In this document: in pieces, positions 52,101 to 60,291 of the stretch | How positions within the stretch are numbered: position 1 is the first letter of the stretch | Layout: every line of letters starts with the position of its first letter | NCBI GenBank assembly: GCA_964019135.1 | Contig: OZ025248.1 | Location: 32,295,670-32,359,669 of the forward strand | DNA length: 64,000 bases | Direction of reading: 5' to 3' | Origin: Arenicola marina | Lineage: Eukaryota > Annelida > Polychaeta > Arenicolidae | The notes under the pieces: generated by a model | Databases searched by the model: none | Told to the model about the DNA's origin: nothing | The model's input: the letters and a program-made list of their open reading frames with translations, nothing else | Program-made: the position numbers and the translations under genes

Positions 52101-54255
52101 CGGATTCCGCTAGCTTACGGATTCCGTTAGCTTACGGATCCCGCTAGCTTACGCATTCCGCTAGATTACCGATCCCGGTAGATTACCGTTCCCGGTAGAT
52201 TACGGGTTCCGGTAGCTTACGAATTCCAAAATCTTAAGGATCCCGCTACTTCACGGATTGCACTACATAGGGGTCCCACCAACTTACGGTTTCCGATAGC
52301 TTGCGGACTCGCTAGCTTATGGATCCCGGTAGCTTATGGATCCCTCTGTTTGACGTAAGGTTACATCTAAGGGTACATTTTCCCTCTTATTCGCCAGTGT
52401 GTTGCCTGTCTTCAACACCAGTTGGCAGTAGCTTCAAGTCGATACCGACTGAAGCTTAGTTTTCTCCCTTTGATCTTATTTCTGTCTTTAAAGAGATTGA
52501 ATCTTGTTTAAAGTTGCATGTCGAGTTCTTTCCCGCCAAAACTAAGCCTAGGCGAAATTTATATCAAAATTTGCAGAAAACTCGATTGTTTCATTCTATA
52601 AATTCAGAAACCTGATCAACATCGCCGTTTCGGCTGTGGTGTGGCAAACGTGTCTATCCCGTGACACCACAGAACTCGGTCGCGACAGTGCTACTTATAC
52701 CAAAGCATCGCGAAGCACACAAACTGATGACGTTTACCCCTAAAATGAAAACTTGTGGTAAATTAATATCACGGACAAGGCTAAGAGACATTATTTGGCA
52801 GTCTAGTATGGGTGGAGTATGGATAAAAGAAGTCTTGAATGATTCAAGGACTGATTCTTATATGTATTTTGACCTCATTAGTTTTGGCGGGAAAGAGCTC
52901 CACATGCAACTTTAATAATGTTTTTTTACAATCGAAACTAGATATAACGATCTCTCGTTATGCTTTGAGATCATAGTGAAACTAAAACCTGTCCTCTGCC
53001 TACTCGAGATTACCATAAGCATTCCCACCTGGTGTGTATAACAGTTACCCCCCCCCCCCCCCATTGTGTGAATATATATAGCTATATGTATACAGACCGA
53101 GCCTCACCGTGCCACCCTCGCCCTCCAGGGGGTATGGCAACCCTTGGGGGTCTCACCCCCAGGCTGATGGAACCAGGGGTCACAAAAACCCCCCGGGGAT
53201 CCAGACATAACAAGGATGACCTTTTGTACACCACCAGGTCGCTGATCAAGCTAGAGGTCCTGCTTCCCGCGCTGTTCGGCTCCCTAATCGTCCTGGTCTT
53301 GGTCATCATCTGCATCGTCAAATGTGTTCAAGGTCGCCGAGAAGTGGGCGACAGTGACCTCTGTTGTTGTGAGTGATATTTGATGTAGCTTTAGGCACTG
53401 TTTAAAAAAAAAATATTATGTTTTGAAATATTTTGCTAATTTTCTAATAATTATTTTGAAATATTTTTAATATTTGTTTTCATTTATAAAGTTTCAAATT
53501 TCCAATTTATAAAGAAATTTTTCAAATTTCAAAACTAATTCTCATCGTAAAGGGCTGAAAGTACTTTTCAAATCGTAGTTTGATAAAGATGTGGTATATT
53601 GTATGCTGTGACATAATGACCATAAGCCGATCCATATAGTCCAGTAACGCTGAAAAATTGAGGTGAGCATGATCTCCCACCCACCCGCCCCCCACCACCA
53701 TGTCCTGTCTTATGACCTACCAGATTCGGTGACTTTATCTGTTTTCGGTATTTCGACCTCTCCCTCTTTGTAGGCTTTCCCGGATGGAAGCGGCGGAAGA
53801 CGTCGACTGAACCAGAGGGGGAGGAGGGTGACCCGGCTGTCCCCCTGAATACCCCGCCCCCCGAACGCCCTTCCGCTGGGCGACCCGTCTCCAGCGGCAA
53901 ACTCCTAGCTGGGGGGTCCCAGCCTGACGTGTCTTCCTCCCACACCGCCGTTCCCTCCGCCCCGCCAGCCCTGGAGGACACAGAGTTACCGGAGCTTCCG
54001 CCCTATAATCGCTCATCGTCCGAGCCGCTGCAGTTTCACCCCCACCGCGGCGGCGGCAGCGGCGCCGACCACCCCTATTATCGCTCACACAGCGCAAACG
54101 GGAACGAGCCGGATGAGATTTGTGATGGGAGCGTTGCCATGGAACCAGGCAGGCGGGGTCCGCTGGGCTCCATACCAGAAGCGCCGCCATCTTATGACGA
54201 GCACCATCACCACCCACTCTTTCACCCAGAGGAGAATGGAGCGAACTGGTTTTAA
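31873..54255 (+). CDS. Shisa/VOPP1-like single-pass membrane protein (4 coding exons, 320 aa)
   Basis: Exons 31873-31936, 51448-51658, 53163-53368 and 53774-54255 sum to 963 nt (320 codons plus stop), with phases 1, 2 and 1 matching at each junction. Order: signal peptide (1-20), linker, cysteine-rich ectodomain with CCC then CC spaced as in Shisa/WBP1/VOPP1 proteins, a hydrophobic TM segment near 120-141, then a long proline-rich cytoplasmic tail with a PPSY (PPxY, WW-domain-binding) motif close to the C-terminus. Family members act in receptor trafficking or as receptor auxiliary subunits; the partner here is unknown. Exon 1 is 19.5 kb from exon 2, and its link rests on phase and on supplying a signal peptide. 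The first 53 kb acceptor could instead be at 53094. Confidence 0.72.
32175..32306 (-). repeat. tRNA-derived SINE
   Basis: On the minus strand, CATAACTCAATTGGTAAACA resembles an A box, and GTCGTGGGTTCGAACGTTAG, some 40 bases on, contains a B box (GGTTCGAAC). A non-tRNA body with CGTTTCATTGTCACGGGATT follows. The 47975-48015 sequence shares the B-box region and TTCATTGTC-CGGGGATT. Confidence 0.6.
33630..33755. repeat. About 32 bp tandem repeat (CGCAACGATCTCGACTTTAA)
   Basis: Four units with CAACGATCT at 33634, 33666, 33696 and 33729. Spacing is 30-33 bp. Confidence 0.75.
35100..35174. mobile_element. 55-bp perfect hairpin flanked by a 10-bp direct repeat
   Basis: Arm TGTTGGTTTAAACATATTTA plus TTTA (35110-35133) is exactly complemented at 35141-35164, with a 7-base loop. 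CACACCCCGG occurs immediately on both sides (35100-35109 and 35165-35174), as expected of a target-site duplication. It looks like a very small, recently inserted foldback element. Confidence 0.75.
37190..37366 (-). mobile_element. Partial copy of the TTAA element
   Basis: Matches the reverse complement of the left half of 52508-52915: GTGTCCCGGGATAGACACGT, GCTGAAACGGCGATGT, TTTATAGAATGAAAC, then CGACATGCAACTTTAA at the end. The opposite terminus is missing. Confidence 0.65.
38357..39842. repeat. 36 bp minisatellite, about 41 copies
   Basis: Unit TAGATTCACCACTCCCGGTA plus GGTGTATGTCTAGGCC, with point variants. Being 36 bp (12 codons) without stops, it opens very long frames on both strands: minus-strand [12 protein letters not shown] and [12 protein letters not shown], plus-strand [12 protein letters not shown]. 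No frame has a signal peptide or matched splice sites at its ends. It lies inside intron 1 of the Shisa-like gene. Confidence 0.9.
39843..42550. other. Intron sequence with microsatellites, no gene seen
   Basis: A TAA/TTA trinucleotide run at 40005-40085, poly-C near 41110 and 41835, and a C/T-rich patch at 40512-40570. No conserved coding segment. Confidence 0.5.
42554..42655 (-). repeat. Inverted repeat pair, left member
   Basis: Reverse complement of 46543-46650 over about 100 bases. Both contain ATTCTTACACCTCGGCGATC, CGGCTCAATGG and GGATGGCATTAAGCGACTTC. Both keep an open frame (IIP-IYM-LHERV...[10 protein letters not shown]) in spite of a 6-base difference. Confidence 0.75.
43164..43212. 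repeat. TATG microsatellite
   Basis: About eleven uninterrupted TATG units starting after TATATA. Confidence 0.9.
44845..45125 (+). repeat. Dispersed repeat family B, copy 2
   Basis: TTGGCATCCAGGAACTCTTG, AAGATTCGCGATCAGCTGTT, GGAGATCGTTATC and TCCTCATCTTGGAGATTCG align in order with 8975-9227. The block is bounded by a G run (44841-44850) and a C run (45117-45127), possibly its complementary ends. Confidence 0.65.
45540..45940. repeat. About 48 bp minisatellite with variable poly-C
   Basis: Eight units of ACCAACCCACACTCTGTCTC plus CGCACCGTAAGGCCCTA followed by 6-14 C residues. Unit length varies with the C run. All proline/glycine-rich frames here follow from it. Confidence 0.88.
46543..46650 (+). 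repeat. Inverted repeat pair, right member
   Basis: Partner of 42554-42655 in opposite orientation, 3.9 kb away. A G-rich tract (46496-46540) precedes it. Confidence 0.75.
46651..48740. other. Intron sequence, no gene seen
   Basis: Contains G-rich patches (46920-46970, 47560-47610), a small AGCCACACAATNCAAACACAA direct repeat (47735-47800) and a possible SINE fragment (47975-48015). No coding segment recognised. Confidence 0.45.
48745..49605. repeat. 21 bp purine-rich minisatellite, about 41 copies
   Basis: Unit GGTGATGGGGGGAGGTGGAG plus C, alternating with GGGGATGAGGGAAGATGGGG C types. Purines predominate on the plus strand. The 353-413 codon proline-rich minus-strand frames arise from the 21 bp (7 codon) period. 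Confidence 0.9.
50250..50425. repeat. 31 bp tandem repeat (TAGTGGTTAAGTATACGGAC)
   Basis: Units start at 50252, 50283, 50314 and 50345, then one or two degenerate ones. It lies in the Shisa-like intron 1. Confidence 0.85.
50831..51253 (+). other. Open segment with a faint PAN/apple-like cysteine pattern
   Basis: 141 open codons with [31 protein letters not shown] and TDSCPL, which loosely resemble the C-x3-C...C...C layout of PAN/apple domains. No clear splice sites bound it and its frame does not join exon 2 of the Shisa-like gene. May be a decayed or unrelated exon, or chance. Confidence 0.2.
51448..51658 (+). CDS. Shisa-like gene, exon 2 (cysteine-rich ectodomain)
   Basis: 211 nt. After a Gly-rich start come [37 protein letters not shown] and VFYCDRTED. 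The cysteine layout C-x11-C-x11-CCC-x7-CC-x10-C resembles the Shisa knot. Acceptor TTGACAG, donor GTCAGT at 51659 (phase 2). The frame stays open another 60 bases into a hydrophobic run, taken as intron. Confidence 0.78.
51935..51975. repeat. Short AT-rich tandem repeat
   Basis: TTTTCACAATTTTTATA occurs twice with a partial third, period 17. Confidence 0.75.
52088..52350. repeat. 17 bp tandem repeat (CCGCTAGCTTACGGATT)
   Basis: About fifteen units, the first five near perfect and later ones drifting (CGGTAGATTACCGTTCC). It lies in intron 2 of the Shisa-like gene. Confidence 0.85.
52508..52915. mobile_element. TTAA-flanked MITE, about 408 bp
   Basis: Begins TTAAAGTTGCATGTCGAG and ends with the near-complement CTCCACATGCAACTTTAA; the inverted repeat extends about 38 bases to the TTAGTTTTGGCGGGAAA motif. 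TTAA at both ends is the target preference of piggyBac and Kolobok elements. The interior has no transposase frame. A second, partial copy is at 37190. Confidence 0.75.
53163..53368 (+). CDS. Shisa-like gene, exon 3 (transmembrane segment)
   Basis: 206 nt, [17 protein letters not shown], then [19 protein letters not shown] continuing hydrophobic into IICIVKCVQ and ending DLCC. Acceptor CACCCCCAG at 53162 gives the phase-2 join. The upstream acceptor at 53094 would need phase 1. Donor GTGAGT at 53369. Confidence 0.78.
53774..54255 (+). CDS. Shisa-like gene, exon 4 (cytoplasmic tail and stop)
   Basis: 482 nt, [14 protein letters not shown] onward, rich in Pro, Ser, Gly and His. It contains [29 protein letters not shown] and ends EENGANWF. 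The PPSY motif is the likely WW-domain ligand. Acceptor CTCTTTGTAG completes a TGC codon. TAA at 54253-54255. Confidence 0.85.
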
Positions 54256-54450
54256 AACGTTCCAGCCAGCCAACTGGTGTCCCCGCCAAATGGACTGCAC
54301 AGCCAAACGTTCTTCCAGGAAAAGGATCTTCCAGCTAAATAATCTTCCAGCCAAACGTTCTTCAGGGCAAATGGTCTTCCAGCCAAATGACCCCTTCGTG
54401 GACAAAGGGTTTTCCAGCCACACGGTCTTCCTGCCACGCGGTTGAGGAGG
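54256..54450 (+). repeat. Degenerate TTCCAGCCAAA repeat after the Shisa-like stop codon
   Basis: CTTCCAGCCAAA or a variant occurs at least eight times in about 190 bases directly after the stop, probably within the 3' untranslated region. The minus-strand frames with AGRLF-type repeats are shadows of it. Confidence 0.65.
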
Positions 54451-57040
54451 AGATACCTTCATAATAGTGACGGTTTTGCCGGACGTAGGAAGTATCGCCG
54501 TATTACCTTAATGGGGACACTTTCACATTGCATGTTATCCGTATCATTCATCCATACCCGTGAAGAGACCTTCTACAGCTTATACTGGTGTTTCCATTCA
54601 TCATACAAACTATTCTTACTATCTGCGTGGACAGATTGAAAACCACGATGACGTGACATGTGATATCTTCGCAGATAAAGACACCGCCATAGCTCCGCGT
54701 GTGATATGTGTACAGCGAAAGAACTGGGATAAGAATCCGGCGGCCATCATATGTTACCATGGTGACACTTTCTACTAAATACCGGAATGACGTCGATAGC
54801 CGCGGTGATGACATTCCTTATTGATTACCGACATGCCACTTGGTACGTCATCTTGAATGTGCGTGTTATTAGAATAGACAACAACAAGCAAACATGAGTG
54901 CGCTAGACTGCAAGTGTGAGAGCCATCCAACAATCAGGGTCGACTAATTGAAATAACTTTAAGCGAGCGTCCCAGGGAAATTGTATTATCTGATCTGTGC
55001 AGCCGCTTATTGCATAAAATTGATGCTTGGCCGGATTCATATTGTCTAAATGCTTAATTGTAAGCGATGCCAATCGGCCGCACGCAGTCGGTCTCCTGTC
55101 AGTGTGGTCGTCGGATGACATGAATCGTCGTCGGGGTCAACGACGTCCACATGTCTTATGGAAACACCGAAAAACGCAAAAGCTGCCGTACGCAAGCTGT
55201 ATCATTTCGCCTTTCAAAACTGCTTTATATCTCAGAGAATCTCACAGATGGGTTAATTTCTTCTGCAGCTTGTCTTTCTTTTCATTGAATGCTCATAGTG
55301 ACATCACAACTGGAGGGTTTGTCCGTATATCGTGACATATAGACCATAGATATATCCGTGTAAACGATCTAATCGGCCACGGGATCAGAATTTATGGGGT
55401 GTTTAAATAGATGTGATAAATACGCCTGTAGGTACATTTGTCTAATTATCATGGTTGTGACCTTGGCAACAACAAAACATGTGTGATGGTCGCGTATATA
55501 TCGACTGCTCTGCCAGAAATGAAATGAAAATAAGTTTTGTCATTTATTTGTGTGAAATGCACGTTATTAAACGAATGATATATAACGCTTATGCGGGTTT
55601 CGCTGAAAATTATATGTTTATATATATATTGATATATATCATCGCATAGTGGTCTGTGTATGGCTGTTTGCTAGATCGCAGTAGGGATAATGACGCATAA
55701 AGTATGTGCCTTACCGATATTATACATCCCAGAATCGTGTTGATGTGTATTGTGTAGCATGGTTACATGCTGGTGTGTTGTATTATATGTGTGAAAGACG
55801 TTGTATCAGCCTTCTCGACGGTGCTTCAGGGCTGTGGGCCGATTGTTTGTGGCCGTGCTGCCAGCGACATATTAATCTGTTGCTGCTTATTCGGGAATGA
55901 TGGAATGATAAAGTATGGGAACGGTAAACTGCTATATGAAATGATACTCAGAGCTATGTTTGTTGGCACACCACATTTGTAATGATATCCTAATCTGTCC
56001 CGACTTTCGAAAAAAAAACGGTTGGTTAAACGTAGATGGTTACGTTATAATAACATTTTATCCACTGGTCACCGCCCCCCCCCCCCCCCCCCCACTCTCT
56101 CTCTCTCTCTCGCGCTCTCTCTCTCTCTGTAAATATTTAACCTATCATTTGAATGAGGCATGTAGATGGAATGTTTAAATATAAAGGTAGGTAGGCTAAG
56201 CGGTTATTCTCGCGTAGACGCAGATTTCGGTCTGTACTCCAACAAATCAAAGAGAAAAATTCTCGAATGTTTATATGTCTAAATTTGGCGCGAAGGCGTT
56301 TGGCAGTGTTTACCTGGTTTTTTGTATTCTTTGCACATATGTATATCCCAGAATGAACACGTGTTCCATGTAACCCATTCCTTTGTGGTGTTCACACGAT
56401 AGCCTTGGTGTTCGTAGTATGCAGGCTTGCCTTGAAAGACATTCCATTCTCTAACGTAATAGTTGATTTAGTATTCTCCCAATGGAGCTAATCATTTGGC
56501 AATCTAAGTGTGAACACGACTCGCATTTGCTATGTAAACGCGGGTCATAGTTATAATAAAATAGTGCCACCTCAGTTTATCACAGCCTCCCTGGCTTAGT
56601 TGGTGAACGGGTTGATACGCGGACAACAATCATGGTTCTCGCACTTTGTACGGTAGATACTTCATGTGAAGCCATGCGACCGTTGTAATCGGTTGGGATT
56701 TATGGGAATCTCTGGGACCGTCAATCTCTGCCAAGGTGACGAAAAAAGTATAGACCTACAACATGTCTGCAGACCCAGTGCTTCAACTGAAACGTTGTCC
56801 TTTCACAGCACTGAAACACTTGTCCTTCGAAATGACCACTAATATCTTGCCGGAGATCGGTGCCTTCGCAAGTAATGAACAGTCCCAATGTGTTTTGACT
56901 GACATATTAAGTGATATATATATGATAGATATTATGTTTGTTTTGCTGTATTTACCGTCACACAGAAACCGGTAAAGATACCTTATATATAATCTATTAG
57001 GGTTTGCTTAAAGGTGCTCGTACATTAATTGCTGGATAAA
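54451..57040. other. Downstream flank of the Shisa-like gene, no further gene seen
   Basis: Probably includes the rest of the 3' untranslated region. A 20-base C run followed by a CT microsatellite is at 56077-56128. No conserved coding segment was found. Confidence 0.45.
56585..56740 (+). repeat. Possible tRNA-derived SINE
   Basis: CCTGGCTTAGTTGGTGAACG resembles a tRNA A box. CATGGTTCTCGCACTTTG, about 30 bases on, is a weak B box. A non-tRNA body follows. Confidence 0.4.
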
Positions 57041-57055
57041 TGAATAGACAGGTTG

Positions 57056-57245
57056 TTTGTTGTGGAAAAGCGCCTTATCTGGTATACTACGTCATGAGAC
57101 ATGGTTTCTTGTGGAAAAGCGTCTATTCTGGTATACTACGTCATGCGACGTGGTTTCTTGTGGAATAGCGCCTTATCTGGTATACTACGTCATGAGACGT
57201 GGTTTCTTGTGGAAAAGCGTCTATTCTGGTATACTACGTCATCAG
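57056..57245. repeat. 49 bp tandem repeat with 98 bp higher-order period
   Basis: GGTATACTACGTCATGAGAC-type units at 57081, 57130, 57179 and 57228. The preceding segment alternates GCGCCTTATCT and GCGTCTATTCT, so the true period is 98 bp. Confidence 0.85.
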
Positions 57246-58309
57246 ACTATTCTTTAACATATTTAGATATGTGTAGCTAAACATCTCATAACCAGTAACA
57301 AGAGCACATAAAATCTATGTTGATAAATATTGAAATCTTTATATGTGGTGTGAACGGCTGGGTGGGGGGGCGGGGGGCGGGGGGGTATACGTCGCATATC
57401 TTTCTTACTATGACAATGAGCAGCTCATTTTCCATTCTTTTGCTCAATTGTATCAACGGTTATAGCTGTTCCTTTGTAGTTTGAACGAGAGGAGTCTGAC
57501 ACCACGCTGGTTGCTGGTCGGTGATATGACTGTCTATTGCTTATACTCGAGGAAAACTTTTGTAAGAGTGAATTGAAAAATTGCTATTTTTTCTAAATAA
57601 ATGGTATATGATACAATATGGCGTTACACAAATACACAAACAATCTAAATACTGTGCCTATTCAACACGTATTAAACATATAGGCTGGTGGTTGTCAGGT
57701 AATGTGTGGCTGAGAAGTTATATAATGGAGACAGAAGTGAAGCTCCCACGCCCCCCCCCCCCCACCCCCGCCCCCCACAGCTTCTCATGTTTTTCGTATA
57801 TCGCTAAGTAAGAGCTACAGAACGAGCGTATCGCGGCTTCATATCGGCAGATTGTGTAGGATCGCAACGTCAAATGTAACTGTTAGTTTGTTCTTAGTTA
57901 TGTAAGATGTTTTGGGCAGTCGGACGTTTTGGGCCCCAACAGACGTAGCTACTAACATGGCCGACTTCTGCATTGCTCGACGGAGGATTTCCCGTTTCTT
58001 GGGCTATTTGTTCTTCAATGCAAATACAATAGCCTAAGTAGTAGTTCATACAGATTGATATATTTATGATATGAATGTTATAAGTTTATGAGATCACTAC
58101 TCCTGTCGTCGCACGAACATTTCAGTGTATCAAATGCATCTCAGCTGTCTTCCATGTACGCAGTATTTCCATTCAAGTCTTAAAATGTATGTACTCAAAA
58201 TACAACATTGTACATGAAGACGAGACAAAGTTCTCTCAAGTTAAAAAAAAATAGGTCATCTTGGTTTTTTCCATGTCTAAATCTCATTAAACTGTTAATT
58301 GAAATTCAC
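57246..58309. other. Intergenic sequence, no gene seen
   Basis: G-rich run at 57362-57386 and C run at 57751-57765. Could include distal 3' untranslated sequence of GABA-B gene 2 if transcription crosses the 86 bp array. Confidence 0.4.
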
Positions 58310-60210
58310 GTGTGTCTGATAATGAAGTATGTGGTCTGTGGCTGGTTACTCCTGGGCGGCAGGGTGTATTGACGAGGGCTGACCGGGCGGACCGCTGCTG
58401 TCTGATAATGAAGTATGTGGTCTGTGGCTGGTTACTCCAGGGCGGCAGGGTGTATTGACGAGGGCTGACCGGGCGGACCGCTGCTGTCTGATAATGAAGT
58501 ATGTGGTCTGTGGCTGGTTACTCCCGGGCGGTAGGGTGTATTGACGAGGGCTGACCGGGCGGACCGCTGCTGTCTGGTAATGAAGTACGTGGTCTGTGGC
58601 TGGTTACTCCTGGGCGGCAGGGTGTATTGACGAGGGCTGACCGGGCGGACCGCTGCTGTCTGATAATGAAGTATGTGGTCTGTGGCTGGTTACTCTTGGG
58701 CGGCAGGGTGTATTGACGAGGGCTGACCGGGCGGACCGCTGCTGTCTGATAATGAAGTATGTGGTCTGTGGCTGGTTACTCTTGGGCGGCAGGGTGTATT
58801 GAGGAGGGCTGACCGGGCGGACCGCTGCTGTCTGATAATGAAGTATGTGGTCTGTGGCTGGTTACTCCAGGGCGGCAGGGTGTATTGACGAGGGCTGACC
58901 GGGCGGACCGCTGCTGTCTGATAATGAAGTATGTGGTCTGTGGCTGGTTACTCCAGGGCGGCAGGGTGTATTGACGAGGGCTGACCGGGCGGACCGCTGC
59001 TGTCTGATAATGAAGTATGTGGTCTGTGGCTGGTTACTCTTGGGCGGCAGGGTGTATTGACGAGGGCTGACCGGGCGGACCGCTGCTGTCTGATAATGAA
59101 GTATGTGGTCTGTGGCTGGTTACTCTTGGGCGGCAGAATGTATTGACGAGGGCTGACTGGGCGGGCCGCTGCTGTCTGATAATGAAGTATGTGGTCTGTG
59201 GTTGGTTACCCCAGGGTGGCAGGGTGTATTGACGAGGGCTGACCGCGCGGACCGCTGCTGTCTGATAATGAAGTATGTGGTCTGCGGCTGGTTACTCCTG
59301 GGCGGCAGGGTGTATTGACGAGGGCTGACCGGGCGGACCGCTGCTGTCTGATAAAGAAGTATGTGGTCTGTGGCTGGTTACTCCAGGGCGGTAGGGTGTA
59401 TTGACGAGGGCTGACCGCGCGGACCGCTGCACTGTCTGATAATGAAGTATGTGGTCTGTGGCTGGTTACTCTTGGGCGGCAGGGTGTATTGACGAGGGCT
59501 GACCGGGCGGACCGCTGCTGTCTAATAATGAGGTATGTGGTCTGTGGCTGGTTACTATTGGGCGGCAGGGTGTATTGACGAGGGCTGACCGGGCGGACCG
59601 CTGCTGTCTGATAATGAAGTATGTGGTCTGTGGCTGGTTACTCCAGGGCGGCAGGGTGTATTGACGAGGGCTGACCGGGCGGACCGCTGCTGTCTGATAA
59701 TGAAGTATGTGGTCTGTGGCTGGTTACTCCAGGGCGGCAGGGTGTATTGACGAGGGCTGACCGGGCGGACCGCTGCTGTCTGATAATGAAGTATGTGGTC
59801 TGTGGCTGGTTACTCCTGGGCGGCAGGGTGTATTGACGAGGGCTGACCGGGCGGACCGCTGCTGTCTGATAATGAAGTATGTGGTCTGTGGCTGGTTACT
59901 CCAGGGCGGCAGGGTGTATTGACGAGGGCTGACAGGGCGGACCGCTGCTGTCTGATAATGAAGTATGTGGTCTGTGGCTGGTTACTCCAGGGCGGCAGGG
60001 TGTATTGAGGAGGGCTGACCGGGCGGACCGCTGCTGTCTGATAATGAAGTATGTGGTCTGTGGCTGGTTACTCCAGGGCGGCAGGGTGTATTGACGGAGG
60101 CTGACCGGGCGGATCGCTCCTGTCTGATAATGAAGTATGTGGTCTGTGGCTGGTTACTCTTGGGCGGCAGGGTGTATTGACGAGGGCTGACCGGGCGGAC
60201 CGCTGCTGAC
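58310..60210. repeat. 86 bp minisatellite, about 22 copies, overlapping the GABA-B gene 2 stop codon
   Basis: Unit contains TCTGATAATGAAGTATGTGG, TGTATTGACGAGGGCTGACC and GGGCGGACCGCTG. Periods are 86 at 58321, 58407 and 58493. On the minus strand the rightmost unit encodes SSGPPGQPSSIHPAAQE and the TAA stop of the receptor. Other units mostly read PAALE then stop. The array then forms the start of the 3' untranslated region. Confidence 0.92.
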
Positions 60211-60291
60211 CGTCGTCCGCTTGTCATTAGCATCAGTCCCCACCTCTGTCAGCGGTCCCACCATCTCCTCACCTCGCTTCACCGCCATAAT
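60154..60291 (-). CDS. GABA-B gene 2, terminal exon (cytoplasmic tail and stop)
   Basis: 45 codons and TAA: IMAVKRGEEMVGPLTEVG, then DANDKRTTVSS and a Pro/Ser-rich end. Acceptor CTCCTTCAG, phase 0. The last 23 sense codons (to the nearest whole codon) and stop fall within the end unit of the 86 bp array. Confidence 0.85.
   Translation of the reverse strand: MMAVKRGEEMVGPLTEVGTDANDKRTTVSSGPPGQPSSIHPAAQE

Noticed and set aside
53095..53162. Longer version of Shisa-like exon 3 from the acceptor at 53094
   Set aside because: It needs a phase-1 donor in exon 2, whereas the best donor (GTCAGT at 51659) is phase 2. Kept as an alternative only.
53735..54289. 184-codon minus-strand frame over the last Shisa-like exon
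   Set aside because: Antisense shadow of a GC-rich coding exon whose plus-strand frame has the PPSY motif, stop and correct phase.
58310..60210. CRISPR-like regular array
   Set aside because: Units are contiguous with no unique spacers, and the DNA is eukaryotic. It is a minisatellite.
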